Under the pieces are notes generated by a model. The model saw only the letters and a program-made list of their open reading frames with translations, ran no database searches and was not told where the DNA came from. From Helopsaltes ochotensis (Eukaryota > Chordata > Aves > Passeriformes > Locustellidae): 64,000 bases of DNA. This document shows, one piece after another, positions 24,636 through 38,300 of this stretch (position 1 is the first letter of the stretch; every line of letters starts with the position of its first letter). A program made the position numbers and the translations under genes. The DNA lies in contig VXBM01001947.1 in assembly GCA_013400155.1 (NCBI GenBank), positions 1-64,000 of the forward strand. Direction: 5' to 3'.

Positions 24636-24639
24636 GTTG

Positions 24640-27600
24640 GACATTTTTAGATGCTCTCAGAAAACATTTTTTTATTCAGAAAAAATGGACTAGATGTAAA
24701 CTGCAAGCAAAATAATTATTTTTAAAAGATTGATCTTTAGTTATATCAAATTTGCACTCCAAAATAGAGGATGAACACGTTTATGACTATTGGACTTCTA
24801 GAAGAAAACAAAAGCAAATGAAGTAATTTGTCATTTGAATATCTATTTTGTATGGAAGATCAGTTTATGCCAGCATGAGGAATATGTGCATCACCTAGAG
24901 AAGCACAGCATCTACTGCTGGAGCTCCTACCCAAGTATCATAAAGAAACCAGTCCATTTCACTGTAGTGGTGACTCACAATAGAAGTAAAGGACTGCACA
25001 GAAAGAACTATTATTAATCACTATCATAGATAATCAGAATGGTACTACCCATAGGAATTCACTTTCTTCTTTAGAACTCTAGAAAACACTCACCATCTAT
25101 CACCCCCTTGTTATCAGGAAGTAATTGTTCTTGGCTTTATTTTAGAACACTTGTTAAAAATGTTTGAAGTTAATTTTGGTCAGCTGACCTGTTTCCTCTT
25201 ACCTCATTTTCTCTTCTGTTCTGTTTTATTCTATGCTATTCTATTCAATTCTCTTTGCACAACATCCTTTAAATGACTTTAGTATCTGACTGCCTTCCAA
25301 AAATGTACTAACTGATGTTACTAACATCTGTCATGTGTAGTTCATTTTCCCTCTCATCTTCTCTGCAGGGACAGGATGAGAAAGAAAATGAACCACACAT
25401 TGTGTGTGCAATGTAGTGTTATATGCATATGCATTATGATTGAGTCTTTAATTACATGCTCTCATCTTGTTTTCCCACAGGACCCTCTGCCTCATTCAGT
25501 GCGCAGGACAGACACATGTGAGAGATTTCAGAGTGCATAGGCAACCACCAGTTAAGCAGCTCCTGACATGCTTTTTTTTCATCTGATGTAGTGCTTTTAA
25601 ATGTATATTCCTTCTTCTTATTTTTTCCCATCTTCACATATTATTGATATTTTCTATAGAACAAACAGTAAGAGTGTAATCATAAAAAGATTAAATAGAA
25701 ATAAGGTATTAATTAGACCTGAAAACAATATGTAGTTAATTCTCCAAGCCTCAGTACACCTTTACATATAATCCCAAAGTGGGATTCAGAAAGAAAAACA
25801 GGGGATGATTTTTCCACCTGCTCCACCCTGCCTGAAAATTGGGTTATGTAATTCTGAATCTGTGAAGTTGGAGGATGCAAGAATGCTGCTACTATGGAGC
25901 CTTTGAAAGAGGTACTTCTCTGCTTCCATTTGGCCTGGACTTTCAATGTAGCTGTGTCATCTGCAATCATACCTTTTGCAAATAATCAGTAACAGCTAAT
26001 TTGGAGTCCTCTCTGTTACCATCTGGTATATGATATGTACAACTCTTCCTGTTACATTATATCATAAACTTGCAAGTAAGTTACTCAATGCACAAGTAAT
26101 CTCTCAAAGTGCTTATTATCTTGGAATCAAAATGCTAAGGATTAATATTTGTTATCTTGGTGTTTTTCCCCAAAGAAACACTTTTTGCTTATTCCTAATC
26201 GATGATCTGATTTTTTTGTTTGTTTGTTTGTTTTGCAGGTTTCTTTTTTCTTTTTCTTTTCTTCTTTTTTTTTCCTTTCAATGCATGAACGTGTCATGAC
26301 AAGAACACTGCAGATCAAACATATTTCATGCATTCTTTTCCTTTTCCTATATACCATTTTAGTTCCAATTCCTTTTAAATAAAATATGCTTCCATATTTT
26401 AGAGAATGCTTACATATTTTGTCATTTGGGAATCCCTTCAAAACCACTTTTGACTGACTGTCATAAAAAGTTGTCTAAACTAAAGCAGACATGGTTTTCT
26501 TTTAATGAAATAATATTAAGATTTTATTTTTATCTGTTGATAGAAACTTTGTAGTTTCATGGATATTACTTGTGACTTATAAAGGTAAAAGTTTCCCCTC
26601 TGATGCTGTGTGCAGTAGTCTCCTACAAAAACGGGCAAGGATGCTGGCTTGTGTGCATGTTTTGCAAGTAGTTGCCTACAGTAGTAGATTGACTCCATCT
26701 GTTAGTCCACAGGCAGGGCCATTTGAATTTTGCCTGTGAAATCTGAACCCAGGCTAAAGAGGAAGTCTGAACTCAAATCTTTTTTTAACTGCAGATTGTC
26801 TGAGCCATATTAATGTATTGCACTATGGAAAGGAGTCCTTTCAAATCCATTGCAGGCCAAACTTGGAAACGTTTGAACAGTTTAAAGCTTTAAACTTGAA
26901 TCTCATTGTAGCTTAATGGGGTGTTTTTGTTTGTTTGGGGATATTTTTATTCTTAGTGGGTGAGGAAGATAACCAGATTTTTCTTTTCACCTATGGATCT
27001 TTGATCTCTGCTTCTTTGCAGTGATTCCACTGCTTGTTCCAGCTGCAGTACACCTATCTTCTGAAGTAAAGTGCAAAATTGCAATAAACAAATTTTAAAA
27101 ACTTACATTCTCACTGGAAGGTTTTCAGTTCATAAAAGGTGAAGTGTAAATTTATGAAGCCCTGATACATCTAAATCTAGGTCTTTGGGAGAAATATGTT
27201 TACTACCTGCATTGTATATCTGTCTTCATTCCAAGAAGCCTGAGTGTCCATTCCAGAATGTTTGAATGCACTGCAGACAAGTATCAAAGCAAATATTGCA
27301 TGTCTGCTAATGAACATTTTCAGAGCAGTTATGTGATGTTTGACAGGATTTTTCTTTTACTGAGTAAATCCCCTCCAAATGTTCATAAGCGTTTGCCTAG
27401 AAGTATATAGTGACATACATATCATAAACACAGCTGTTAGAGAGAAAATGTATTTCACAGGTCCAGCACTGAGGTTTTCTGTTTGATATTTTAAAAAGTT
27501 TTCAAAAACATTCATGATGCTATGAAGACCTCAATCCTACTTCACAGCGAGTAAAGCTGCATGCCTGTTTGATGGTTATTTATCTGAGATGAGTGAAGAG

Positions 27601-28538
27601 GAATTTTGGCTAACTGTGAGGAGAACAGAGGAGTCTTTTCTGCCTTTTGATGTGGTGTATATAGTGTCTAGAAGGGGGGCAGGCAGAGGGTAGGGGGAAG
27701 CTTTCCTATCCAGCCCTCTTTTTCATTCCCTAAAGCAATTTGGGATTTTCTATTTCTGTCACCACTCTTATCAGTACAAATGTACACATATCAGCACTCT
27801 AACAAAAACTACAGACATGCATACTCCCTGCCAATCCCACAATCTCCCTGTCCAGTCTAATAATTGCGAAGTATTCCAAAGAAATACCTGGATTACAAAG
27901 AAGCTGGTATATCATCCTATATTATCCCTTGCTGCAGGGTGCAAGTTTACGAGCATTGCCATAGTTTTTGATACTTTATTACTTGCATTCATTTTAACCT
28001 ATTTCAAATGTGATCTGTGTCAGTAGTATGCTTACACTGCAGCTTTTATTGGAAGAGGAATACAGTGCTATTGACAGGCATATCTGGTAGCACAATAAAC
28101 TTTATGACGGGTTTCTTTGCTTCCTTATTTCCTTTAAAATTCTTCTCTCTCAGTTTTGGTGACAAAGTTCATCTTCGCATAGAGAGTTAGAAATAATTTT
28201 GCTAAAATAACATTTCTTTTACACAAATCCCACAGATATGTGGAAAAACATACTGCACCCATTCTTTTCAAGAAAATAGAATCTATTTCTACTGTACTCC
28301 TATTGTAGAAGTTTGGAGATCTCCTTTATTTCAAGAAAGCAAAGACTTGCAGGTAACAAGTTAGTTCAATTTTAAAATTATTTGTCTTGTAGATTATTCA
28401 ATAGTTTCACAATGTTTAAATGTAATTTTTTGCTCAGCAGTAGGCTCATGTCAAAGCACAGCCTTTTCTTTTCAGCCCCTTTAATATAAATTATAAAACG
28501 TCTCTCTAGTATCTCTCAGTCTCATCATTCTTGTCATT
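24640..28538. other. AT-rich sequence, no gene recognised
   Basis: Includes a degenerate TTCTR pentanucleotide run at about 25210-25250 and a T-rich tract at about 26208-26280. ORFs here are short and motif-free; the KKKEEKKKKK-type ORF at 26142-26447 is the T tract read in reverse. Confidence 0.5.
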
Positions 28539-28574
28539 TGTTAAACTCAAAAATTCAGATTTTTGAGTTTAACA
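28539..28574. repeat. Perfect 16-bp inverted repeat with 4-base loop
   Basis: TGTTAAACTCAAAAAT lies at 28539-28554 and its exact reverse complement at 28559-28574, apart from end-position ambiguity of one base; the loop is about TCAG. It is the longest perfect short-loop hairpin seen in the window. Confidence 0.9.
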
Positions 28575-28922
28575 TCAGAAAAGGACGGAAAAGGAGAAAT
28601 TAAATTAAATAGCATAGACAGGCTTAGCCAAGGTTGCTGAAGTTACTGGAACTCCTGATACTTTCAGCATGTTACACTGACAGGTATAAACCAACATCAC
28701 ATACATCTTTTCATTTAAATCATTACTAAAATTGACAAGGCCTGATGTTGCTTCACCTGTCCAGATGTGTGCATGTACCACTAAGTAAATTCTAAACTCA
28801 TCTCTTAGGTAATACTTTTCATCCACAGAGCTCAAAGCCCACTTCACAAAATATGGTAGAAGTTTTTTTTGTTTCATTTCTTTTTAGATGGGAGTAAGTA
28901 ATTTGGAGTAAGAAGATAACAG

Positions 28923-29010
28923 ATTTGCTCTAGTGACCCAGCAAATCAGTGACATAAGGTAGAATTGGACTATAAGTCAGACCCACGATGACCACATCAA
29001 TTTATCTCAC
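28923..29010 (+). mobile_element. Ancient MIR/CORE-SINE-like relic
   Basis: GTGACCCAGCAAATCAGTGA followed by CATAAGGTAGAATTGGACTA and TAAGTCAGACCC follows the order of the amniote motif AGGTCACACAGCAAGTCAGTG, GCAGAGCTGGGATT and CCCAGGTCTCCTGAC. Decay is heavy, so the family (MIR, another CORE-SINE or an L2/L3 tail) is uncertain. Confidence 0.35.
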
Positions 29011-30281
29011 TGATTTGATGGTAATACTGTTATGAGAGTTCAGTCATATTTATAAGCATTTTATACCTTTTATCTTGCTAGTTTTGCTGCCTTTGTAAAG
29101 ACTTATATGACTGTGTGCCTTTTTTTGCCCTTTTTTTTAAATTTGAGAAATAGGCATATTTATAGAGTCCATGTTTAGCGAAAGAAATATTTTAGTTTGC
29201 AAAGATTTTTGTACAGTATTTTACTGCTTCACTCAATAATTTCTCAATTTTCTATGCAACATCTTATTTATTAATCTGAATTTTTTTTCTGGGTATATAC
29301 CTTAGGCATTGACTTACAAACCCTTTATTTGTACCATTTTTATGCAGAATTTTGAACAATTATGATTGTGCATTTCCTAGGTTTACTTATTTTAATGATG
29401 CTTTGATAATTCTTAATTTGTTTTCAGTGTGTTGCACATGGAGAATTTGTTGGTGCTTGTGTTTTCTAAATCTTAAATATTTCACCAAAATTAATGTTGG
29501 CTCACAGAAATTGAAATAATGAGTGAAGATGCAATTATAGATCTGGGCTATACTGTGATCTTCATGTAGAGTGTTATACATTCAGTTAAATTTCTGAATC
29601 CCAGAAGTTGGTTTTTTTATTATTTTCTCTAGAGTACCTGAAAGCAGAGTAAGTCTGCTTATCAGCCTTAGATAAATATTGTCTGTTAATATGCTCACTA
29701 AGTCATAAGTTGTAATCACTACTATCTTACTGGTTTAATTCCTAAAATATATTTGGTAACAACACCACACTCTTTTACAGATCAGCACATATCCTCTACA
29801 GTTACATTTTATTGCTTCAACAAAGAATGCAGCATGATTAAAGAAGGATATGAAATTTCAGTCTTCAAAGTTCACAGTTTGACTAGTGTTCAACCCACTC
29901 AACAAAGTATGTGGCTGTACTGCAAGTCAAACTACTGTATTTTCTCTTTAAATCATCATGGTATCAGGGTATTCAGTCCAAACTACTAAGGATGGAATTG
30001 GAACACCAATGCAGGAAGTTTGGATCCTTAGTTAAACAAACTCAAATGTTCAATATCTGTGCCACAGTACTAGATGGTTAAAGGTGTTTCTTCACTCCTA
30101 AACAACGCTGAGAAGGAAATCTACTACTGTCTTCAGTTTCCTGATGGGAGATTATAGAGAAGACATACCAGACTCCTCTTAGAAGTCCAAAGTTCAATTG
30201 ACAGACACAGGAAGCTCTAAATAAATATTAGTGATAAAAATTGCAATGATAGTAGTTAAAGGTAGCTCAGATTGGTCTCTT
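29011..30281. other. No feature recognised
   Basis: AT-rich sequence without a recognisable element; only chance-length ORFs. Confidence 0.5.
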
Positions 30282-30343
30282 GGGGTTTTTTGTTTTGGTT
30301 TGATTTGGTTTGTTTGGTTTGGTTTAGTTTGGTCTGGTTTTGG
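30282..30343. repeat. Pentanucleotide microsatellite (GGTTT)n
   Basis: About twelve GGTTT-type units with scattered substitutions (GATTT, GTTT, GGTCT). The reverse strand gives the KPDQTKPNQTNQ-type artefact ORF at 30194-30415. Confidence 0.9.
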
Positions 30344-30482
30344 ATTATGTTTATATTTAATGGCATGAATAATTATGATTGTATTATTAAACAACATTGA
30401 CATAAAGATGCCCATTTATAGCAGTCAATGAAGAATTTAGCCTGAATGTGAATATTCTGCCCACACACATTCTGCTTCTGAA

Positions 30483-31072
30483 NNNNNNNNNNNNNNNNNN
30501 NNNNNNNNNNNNNNNNNNNNNNNNNNNNNNNNNNNNNNNNNNNNNNNNNNNNNNNNNNNNNNNNNNNNNNNNNNNNNNNNNNNNNNNNNNNNNNNNNNNN
30601 NNNNNNNNNNNNNNNNNNNNNNNNNNNNNNNNNNNNNNNNNNNNNNNNNNNNNNNNNNNNNNNNNNNNNNNNNNNNNNNNNNNNNNNNNNNNNNNNNNNN
30701 NNNNNNNNNNNNNNNNNNNNNNNNNNNNNNNNNNNNNNNNNNNNNNNNNNNNNNNNNNNNNNNNNNNNNNNNNNNNNNNNNNNNNNNNNNNNNNNNNNNN
30801 NNNNNNNNNNNNNNNNNNNNNNNNNNNNNNNNNNNNNNNNNNNNNNNNNNNNNNNNNNNNNNNNNNNNNNNNNNNNNNNNNNNNNNNNNNNNNNNNNNNN
30901 NNNNNNNNNNNNNNNNNNNNNNNNNNNNNNNNNNNNNNNNNNNNNNNNNNNNNNNNNNNNNNNNNNNNNNNNNNNNNNNNNNNNNNNNNNNNNNNNNNNN
31001 NNNNNNNNNNNNNNNNNNNNNNNNNNNNNNNNNNNNNNNNNNNNNNNNNNNNNNNNNNNNNNNNNNNNNNNN
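30483..31072. other. Assembly gap (590 N)
   Basis: Run of 590 N. Its right edge opens directly into a (TATATC)n array, so at least part of the gap is probably that array. The true length is unknown. Confidence 0.98.
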
Positions 31073-31208
31073 TATCTATATCTATATCTATATCATCTAT
31101 ATCTATATCTATATCTATATCTAATCATCTATATCTATATCTATATCTATATCTATATCTATATCTATATCTATATCTATATCTATATCTATATCTATAT
31201 CTATATAT
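31073..31208. repeat. Hexanucleotide microsatellite (TATATC)n
   Basis: About 22 units of TATCTA with two local interruptions (ATCATC near 31093 and TAATCATC near 31122). The right half is a perfect run and the left end is cut by the gap. The 260-codon ORF across gap and repeat is an artefact. Confidence 0.97.
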
Positions 31209-31428
31209 TAAACAACCCTCTCTGACATGAGTGGCCAAATTTGAAAGATTTTACTCAGCTGTACAAATATTTATAGGATCGAATTAGATATTTGAGGTAT
31301 GTTTCAGAGTTCAGAAAAGTAAAGAGAAGTTTTACTATGATTTTTATTGAAAGAAGAATCAGAACTTGAAGAGATAAATTTGAAGTAGTGAAATGACAAA
31401 AGAGAAGCTTCTCTTTGCTCCCTCAGAC

Positions 31429-31500
31429 AATGTTCTAATGAAACATAAAGTATTTCCAGATCAGAATGCTCTAATGAAACATTAAGTATTTCCAGATCAC
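31429..31500. repeat. Tandem duplication of a 36-bp unit
   Basis: Copy 1 (31429-31464) and copy 2 (31465-31500) share TCTAATGAAACAT and AAGTATTTCCAGATCA with about three differences. Low divergence suggests a fairly recent duplication. Confidence 0.9.
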
Positions 31501-34500
31501 ATGGTATAATAACAAGTAGATGAGTGAGAAAACACTTTGGATTTCAGAGCATTTAAATATTATACTTCTTCTTTGATCTTGTTTTAATTCATCATTGAAT
31601 ACATTTTTTAAACTACTCCTAATTTTGCAGAATACTGTAAGCATTTCCATTGCCATCTCAGTGAGGAAAAGTGATATAGTACTCCAACTTATTGATACAG
31701 AGAGGATGAAATACTTTGAAATTCTCTAGTGTTCAATTTTCAATTTTTCTATGACATATTAAGTGATTAATTGAATTACATTCACTGCATAAACATTTTA
31801 CGGCTGAAAATGTACCAACAGAAACACCACATCTGAAAAAAGTGATTTAAAAAATAAATTATAATGCAAAATCACATCTATTGGTGTCTTTACCATCTGT
31901 GTTAAATCTGTTGCTTTCTTTAGTAGGTCCATCTGGGTCACAGGTTTCTAATTTTGAATTTTTATTGCTATTTTATTTTTCATTTACCTGCATAGCACAG
32001 CAGGGTTGTTTGTTAGGGTTTGGTTGGTTGGTTTTTTTATTCAATTGGATATTTTTCATGGAAGTTCGGTTGTATTGATGAAAACATCTATAATACAACT
32101 CTGGGAAGGGGATTTGTCATAAAATACTCTGTTCTCCAACAGCTGAGAGTCAATGGCACTTGGGTTAGGTTGAAAATATTAAAAAAAAAATTATTAATAG
32201 AGGGTCAGCTGACAAACGATGCATTCAGATGAATAATCTCATTTGCTGGAGAAGAAGAAAAGTTTTCCACATACCTGTTTGCAGGACAAGGGCTTCTAGA
32301 AGCATAGAAGGAACAGAAAGTAATTTGTGTATCAAAATTAAAAGAGGACAGATTTTTCTTTCCTTAATCAGCTCTCTCATGACTGTATCTTTTCTGGCAT
32401 TTTTTCACTGCATGCTGATGAAAAGATGTGCACACTGTGCAGGAGCTTGCTTGCTTATCTTGGAGTCTTCTGTCATCAAAGGATTGCAGTCCACTGCATA
32501 GTATACATTGTACCATTATTTGTCAGCAACTGACCAAAAAAATATGAAAACTGTTTTTTTAAAATGTAAATTCTAATTTGTAACCACTACAATCTGCGTC
32601 CTCTGCATTGCAAGGATTCCCATGACAAAACAAGGAGCCACTGTCTGCAGGGGTCTCCGTGAGGAAGAACCTCCGTATATAATTAAATCAATATTTATTT
32701 TAAGATATACAGTGTGTTAAGTATGGATGACTTATAGTGTTTTCGTTTTTAGAGACAACACGGGGATGGAACTTGTCGTTGTAAGCAACTAAGGAAGATT
32801 TCAGTAGTATAATAAAAGCAAGGCCTCTTATAAACCCCTTGATTTAACAAATTACACAAGGGATTTATTACTGCCAACCTGTATAATGAAACAAAGCATG
32901 CTGTGGTCAAGATTTGACAAATGAAAACAAATTAAGCAAATAATAATTCATAGTTAATTTGAATTTTATATTCTGACCTAAATTAATCCTACAAGGAAAC
33001 AAGTTTTCCAACTTTCCTAACAGAGTCTGAGGGATAATAAGGTATTGGGGCATTATGTGTCACTCTTTAAATGATCCACCTCTAAAGAGTACAAAACCAG
33101 AATGCAATCTTAAACTTGAGATGCTATCTGTTCTTGGGTTATGCCTATCATTAATTTTAATGGAAATTGCACATATGCATTAAGAGAAATATAGACCCCC
33201 ATCTCCTTCAGTTCCTCATTTTGTAACACAGTAAATGCTGAGCCATATGGTATTTTTTAATGGAATACACATTTGATCATCTCTGTTCAGTTATATAGAT
33301 TTCCTAAGATGTAGTTTAAAAGCGAACACATCAGAATACATTTGTTAAAGAGGAAATTCACTACTAGTTCTAGGCATAAACTTAGGAAGTGCTTTTAATG
33401 ACTAAAATATTTGTAAACTGTGCTACGCTTATGTTATATAGTGAAACTCTGTTGCTAGATTCCTAATATTAGAAACACCTCATTTGCATTTTAGTAGAAA
33501 CACTAAAAATACATTTTTATGTTTCAAGTTTATTCTAAACTGCTGTTTTGGACTGCCATCCTACAGGCAGGGACTAAAAAAGTCTTAGAAGCATAGATAT
33601 AATCTTTGAGAAATTGCTTTTAAACAGATAGGATGTGTCATCAGGATGAAGTATCACATGCCATTAATTATACATGGTTCAAGTTCTAAAATTTAATCAG
33701 ATACAGGTTCAAACTCATGTCTTGGTTTGTTATCACAAGAGGATACTTAGGTGAATATGCACCCTTCTATGCACCGTGCTTTTAAAGATATGCTTTACAT
33801 AGCTGCCTTCACTCTGGGAGCTTTTGTGACTTCAACGGCAATCATTTCTGCTTCACAGCAGAGTGAAAAAATATAGCAAAAGTTTGAGAGATCCTTCAGA
33901 AACGGTCTCTATTGCTGCTGACAGAGATCACAGCATAATCTATTTCCTACAGAAAGGAATAATAATAAGACTATTATTCTCATAACAGTCATAAAGTGCC
34001 TTAGCACTGGGGATCACTGAAGCCATTGTAAACAGCCTAAGAAAATATAGTTGATGGAACCTTCCCCAGAAATTGAGAGTCAGAATCCACATTGCATTCC
34101 TAGCAAATCAAAATCTCTCAGAAATGTTCCAAAATTGTTTTGAAACTTCACATAACATGGTTATGAATTAAATCATCAGACTTAAGATGTGAAATACCTT
34201 ACCAAATTTCCTGTGAGCAAATCATGTATTGTAAACAAGCTAGTACTTTTCATTCAAGTACTCTAATTTCTCTCTGATTCAATAAATCTTATTGAGATTA
34301 ATGGATTCTGTCTAATGTCCCAAAGACAACCCCAGAGAAAACAAAACTGCACAAACTCTAAGAGGATATGCTGAAGTATAAAGCCTGAACACTGAATTGT
34401 GCATGCCTCTTGGGCTTTGTCAGTGATCAGGGGCAAACATATCTGCTCCCTAGGAACTGTGCTTCTCTCAGGATGTAAATATTTGATGATGTACATTTAT

Positions 34501-35139
34501 TTTTTGAAAACAAGGAACCTTTTCACTACCAAAACTGAGTCATCAACATTTTTAAAAATATGATTTCATTGTGGTCCATTACACTGAAATATTGGTCAAA
34601 ACTCAAATTTGGCATTATCCTATTATCAAACACAGCTCATATTTAAAAATTGTAGCTGTACTTTATTTAAAGAAAGGAAATATCTATGAGAGAAAAAGAA
34701 TTACCATGGTTATTTGAGAACAGAGCAGATTAATGATATATGCCCCTTAGGACCACCTCATTTCTAGTGCAACAATTAATGTTTTTTGGCAAACTACTGA
34801 ACAAAATCATCATCAAAACCTCATTCAGAAGACAAGGTTTTCTGTGAAATAGGTGGAGTCATTTGCCAGAGAGCCATCTACAAAACCGTGATATCAATAC
34901 CAAAACATGCAGAGAGCAAACTCAGACAACAATTTACAGAAATTCTTTTTAGTGTCTCACATATGAATAATGTATGACAAAATTCCATAATGGTAAGAGA
35001 AGGCACATAAAAGAAGTCGTTTTAAAAAGGCGTGGCCACAATCTTATTCTTTAAAAAGCCTCGCAAACCAAACGCTTTAACAGTTTCTGCTTCTCATTTC
35101 ATTGCAAAATTACTACAGTCAGACTGCAGACTCATTTAA
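31501..35139. other. AT-rich sequence, no gene recognised
   Basis: No repeat family or coding signal that I can support. The overlapping ORFs at 31881-32501 are of chance length. Confidence 0.5.
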
Positions 35140-35393
35140 GCTTAAAAAGACCCTTTAAATCATCAAGTGTAACCATAAATCTTATATTGCAAATTCACCT
35201 CTAAACCATATCCCTAACGATCCCACTGACATGTCCCTTAAGTTCCTTCAGGGATGGTGACTCAACCATCTCCTGGCAGCCTTTTTCAATGCTTGGTATG
35301 CCTTTCAGTGAAGAAATTTTTCCTAAGATCCAGTCTTTACCTATGCTGGTGCAACTTGAAGATACTTCTCCTTTTCATTCACTTGCTATTTGG
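35140..35393 (-). mobile_element. CR1 LINE, 3' fragment (old)
   Basis: The plus strand carries, in reverse-complement CR1 order, AAATCATCAAGTGTAACC, CTCTAAACCATATCCCTAA, CAGGGATGGTGACTCAACCA, CTGGCAGCC, AATGCTTGGTATGCC, CAGTGAAGAAATTTTTCCTA and GTGCAACTTGAAGA. The element is transcribed towards lower coordinates. The terminal ATTCTATG-type repeats at about 35140 are lost or unreadable, and the 5' part is truncated at about 35393. Confidence 0.85.
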
Positions 35394-38300
35394 AAGACAC
35401 CCAACTGACTACAACTTCAAAAATATTAGCAGAAAACACCACACAGAGTCAGGTCATGAATCTCTGCCTCAGTTTTCCATTTACTTGACTGAAATGGAAT
35501 CAAATTCCTAGCTAAGAAAAATGCTTCCAGATTACATACTAATGCATTTTCAGTCAAAATATACTGAAAAACACAGATGAAAATCTGACCCATAGCTTTT
35601 CTGACTAATAAGAAGAGTTCAGAAACCTGCGGTGTATCTCCTCCACAGCAAAAAAAAAAGTGACTAAGAGCAGAAAAAGCAATTGGAAAACATTGGGGTG
35701 GTTAAAAAATCTCAGTCATAGTAATTGGAGAAAGCTCAAAGGGAGTTGTACTAGTTGTACTAGTAAATATAAAATCCAGTGAAATTCTGAGTAAGAGTTT
35801 CACCTATGCATAAAAAGAAAATGGACTTTCAGGTGTGGACAAAAAAGAAAAAAACAACATATAATGGGTAATCTGAGATTAGGAAGGACAGGAAAAAACC
35901 CAGGAGGTACAAAACAAATACATGGAGAATTTGGCACTGGAGACAAGTTTAGAAATAGTCAATTTATGAAAATATCTCATTCAGTAAGGTAGGCAGTGAA
36001 AGTGATGGTGCTTACTGCTGTGTATTTCTTGGCTGAATTTAACAGGCAACTCTGATTAACAACAGTTTGACAATGGGATTTCTATAGTATGACAATATTT
36101 TCAGTAGAAGAACAGATTTATGTTCTAAATAAACTGCTATTCAAAGCAAGCTATCATATGTGAAAAAGAGAAAGCAATTTTATTATGGGAGTGTTTTTTT
36201 TATTGTCTTGCTGGATGCTTAATCATAAAAAGTTAGCACAGTTGAAGTGTAAATCTACTCTTCTTTTTTTTTTTGAGTTAACATTTAAATTGCCTATCTC
36301 ACAATTTCATGTGTTTTAAAACACTATTGTGGTCAATCAGATGTATGAACATAAACTATTTAACATGACACAAACTACTTCATATTTGCAATCAGTATTT
36401 TTAGGACAAAAATTAAGGGATCCAGGAATAGACTATAATGAAACAAAACACCAACTGAAAACTAGAAGTGTTTTACTTCTTGATTTACAGGTTTTGGTAC
36501 AGGCCTGCAAATGCTAGACATCTGTACTATATTATTTTCCCAAGAAGTAACTAAAATTGTTGATGAAGTTGAACTTCACATTCACTTTAAATTTCCCAAA
36601 GCAGTGAAACTCTGCCAGTTTCTGAATTTTAGCCAGATGTGATATGTGGCTTGCCCCCAGGATCTGATGGATTTCGCACTGACTGATTTAATACAGCCAA
36701 GAACCTATTTCTGTTATGTGTTTAGAGAACCCAACATGTCTCAATCCAGAATTTCAACTGCACTGAACAATTTATTGCTTGCGATACCTTTATCCTTCTC
36801 CTCACTCAGATAGGAGAATGACTGGGACAAGAAGAATGCCATGTCTCCTTGCTTAAGGTAAAAAAGGAAGGTGAAAAAGTGGGAGCAGGTTAGGTTAGAA
36901 TACACTTGGTAGACTATCTCGTTCATGGCTAAATTATTTTCAAGCAGTTTATTATTGTGTCACATTTCAACAGCAAAACACCTCGACCTTTCTACTTAAA
37001 AGTATCTTACAGTGCTGAAAGACAGACAAACCAAAACCCTCAGTGCTTTCTGAGGGCTTAAGGACATGAAGGAACTGTTTGTCACAGCTTGAGGGAGAAA
37101 AAATGCATTGTCTCCTTTTAAAATGTTTTATGTGGTAAAGCTACTGGCCTGATGCTGGAGTTGTTCAAAACTTTTCTGATAGTCTTATTGGTCGTGGTAA
37201 GAGCTGCCCTGAAACATTTATATTTTATTTGTGTACCATAACATCTAAGGACATTAATCAATGAAAAGGATTTCGTTGTGCTAGACATCATTCTAGCACG
37301 GAACAAATGTGTAAAATGTTGTTTTCCAGACTGTGTTTCCTTTTGTTCCAAGTCACGATACACTGGCAAGCGATAACAAATCAACACAAACATACCGCAG
37401 CCCTCATTAGCATATAACATTTCATTTTCAGGATGATCCACAGCCCTAAAATGGAATAAATAGAAACAGAATACATGGATAAATGAATCCTTTATATCCA
37501 CAGAAGTCCTACATGCATTTTAAAAAGAAGACCCGAACCATACAATACCAGTTTGAACACGTTCCTATTAGCATTCTTTCTAGAGTCAAATCTATTGCAG
37601 CAGCATTAAAATGTTTTCGTTCATGTCAAGAGGTTATAGCCCAAAGATAATTACACCTGAGCCAGAAGGCAGAGGTTCAGTGACTAGGTGTTATCCTTCT
37701 GAGGCCTTCTGTCAGAGGAGGGAGAAATTGGTCGGAGTGATCCTGTGATAGATAATGTCATTCCAAACTGAGAGATGGCTTCTTGGGAAACTAGGCAGTT
37801 TTGGTAAGAGCTGTTAGAGGGGCACAAAGCAGCTGAAAAGGAAAGTGAAAATAACAGTGCATTCATGACTACCGCCTGCTTAGTAAAGAGAGGTTTAGTC
37901 AGCCATTGTCGTGACTGCTGAAGGTGAACTTCATGGTCCTTCCCTGCATCATTCTTCCAGCTGGTGACAAAACTTTTCCCAGAAAAGGAAAGACACAGAG
38001 TTCAGGCAACATGCTGATGACAAAATAGAGCAAGTGAAGAGGCAGACTCAGTTATAGCTCATCAAGAACGTTCTCTGTTTTCTCCTTTATATCATTTTGA
38101 AAGTAGACCACAGACATGGTAGTTTGCATGGTTTAGCTCTGCATGAGAAATTGTAGGCTCTTTGATTCTGTTACCTAAAACAAACCATATGTTAGAGAAA
38201 GTAGTAATAAAGGGAGAGAAGGCACCATAGAAAGCAGGTCAGACTGGCTCAGCAGTGTGCATTCCCTAAAAGACTTGCATCAGAAATGACAGAAAAGCAT

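Noticed and set aside
26142..26447. 101-codon minus-strand ORF with a poly-lysine stretch
   Set aside because: The lysine run is the T-rich tract at about 26240-26275; the rest has no recognisable domain.
30448..31230. 260-codon ORF
   Set aside because: It runs through 590 N and a hexanucleotide repeat; the readable part is only ISISIS and LYLYLY simple repeat.
33705..33716. B-box-like GGTTCAAACTC
   Set aside because: No upstream A box at the right distance and no stem pairing.
37118..37501. 127-codon minus-strand ORF, the longest without N
   Set aside because: No domain, signal or splice context recognised, and ORFs of this length are expected by chance in 64 kb of AT-rich DNA read in six frames.
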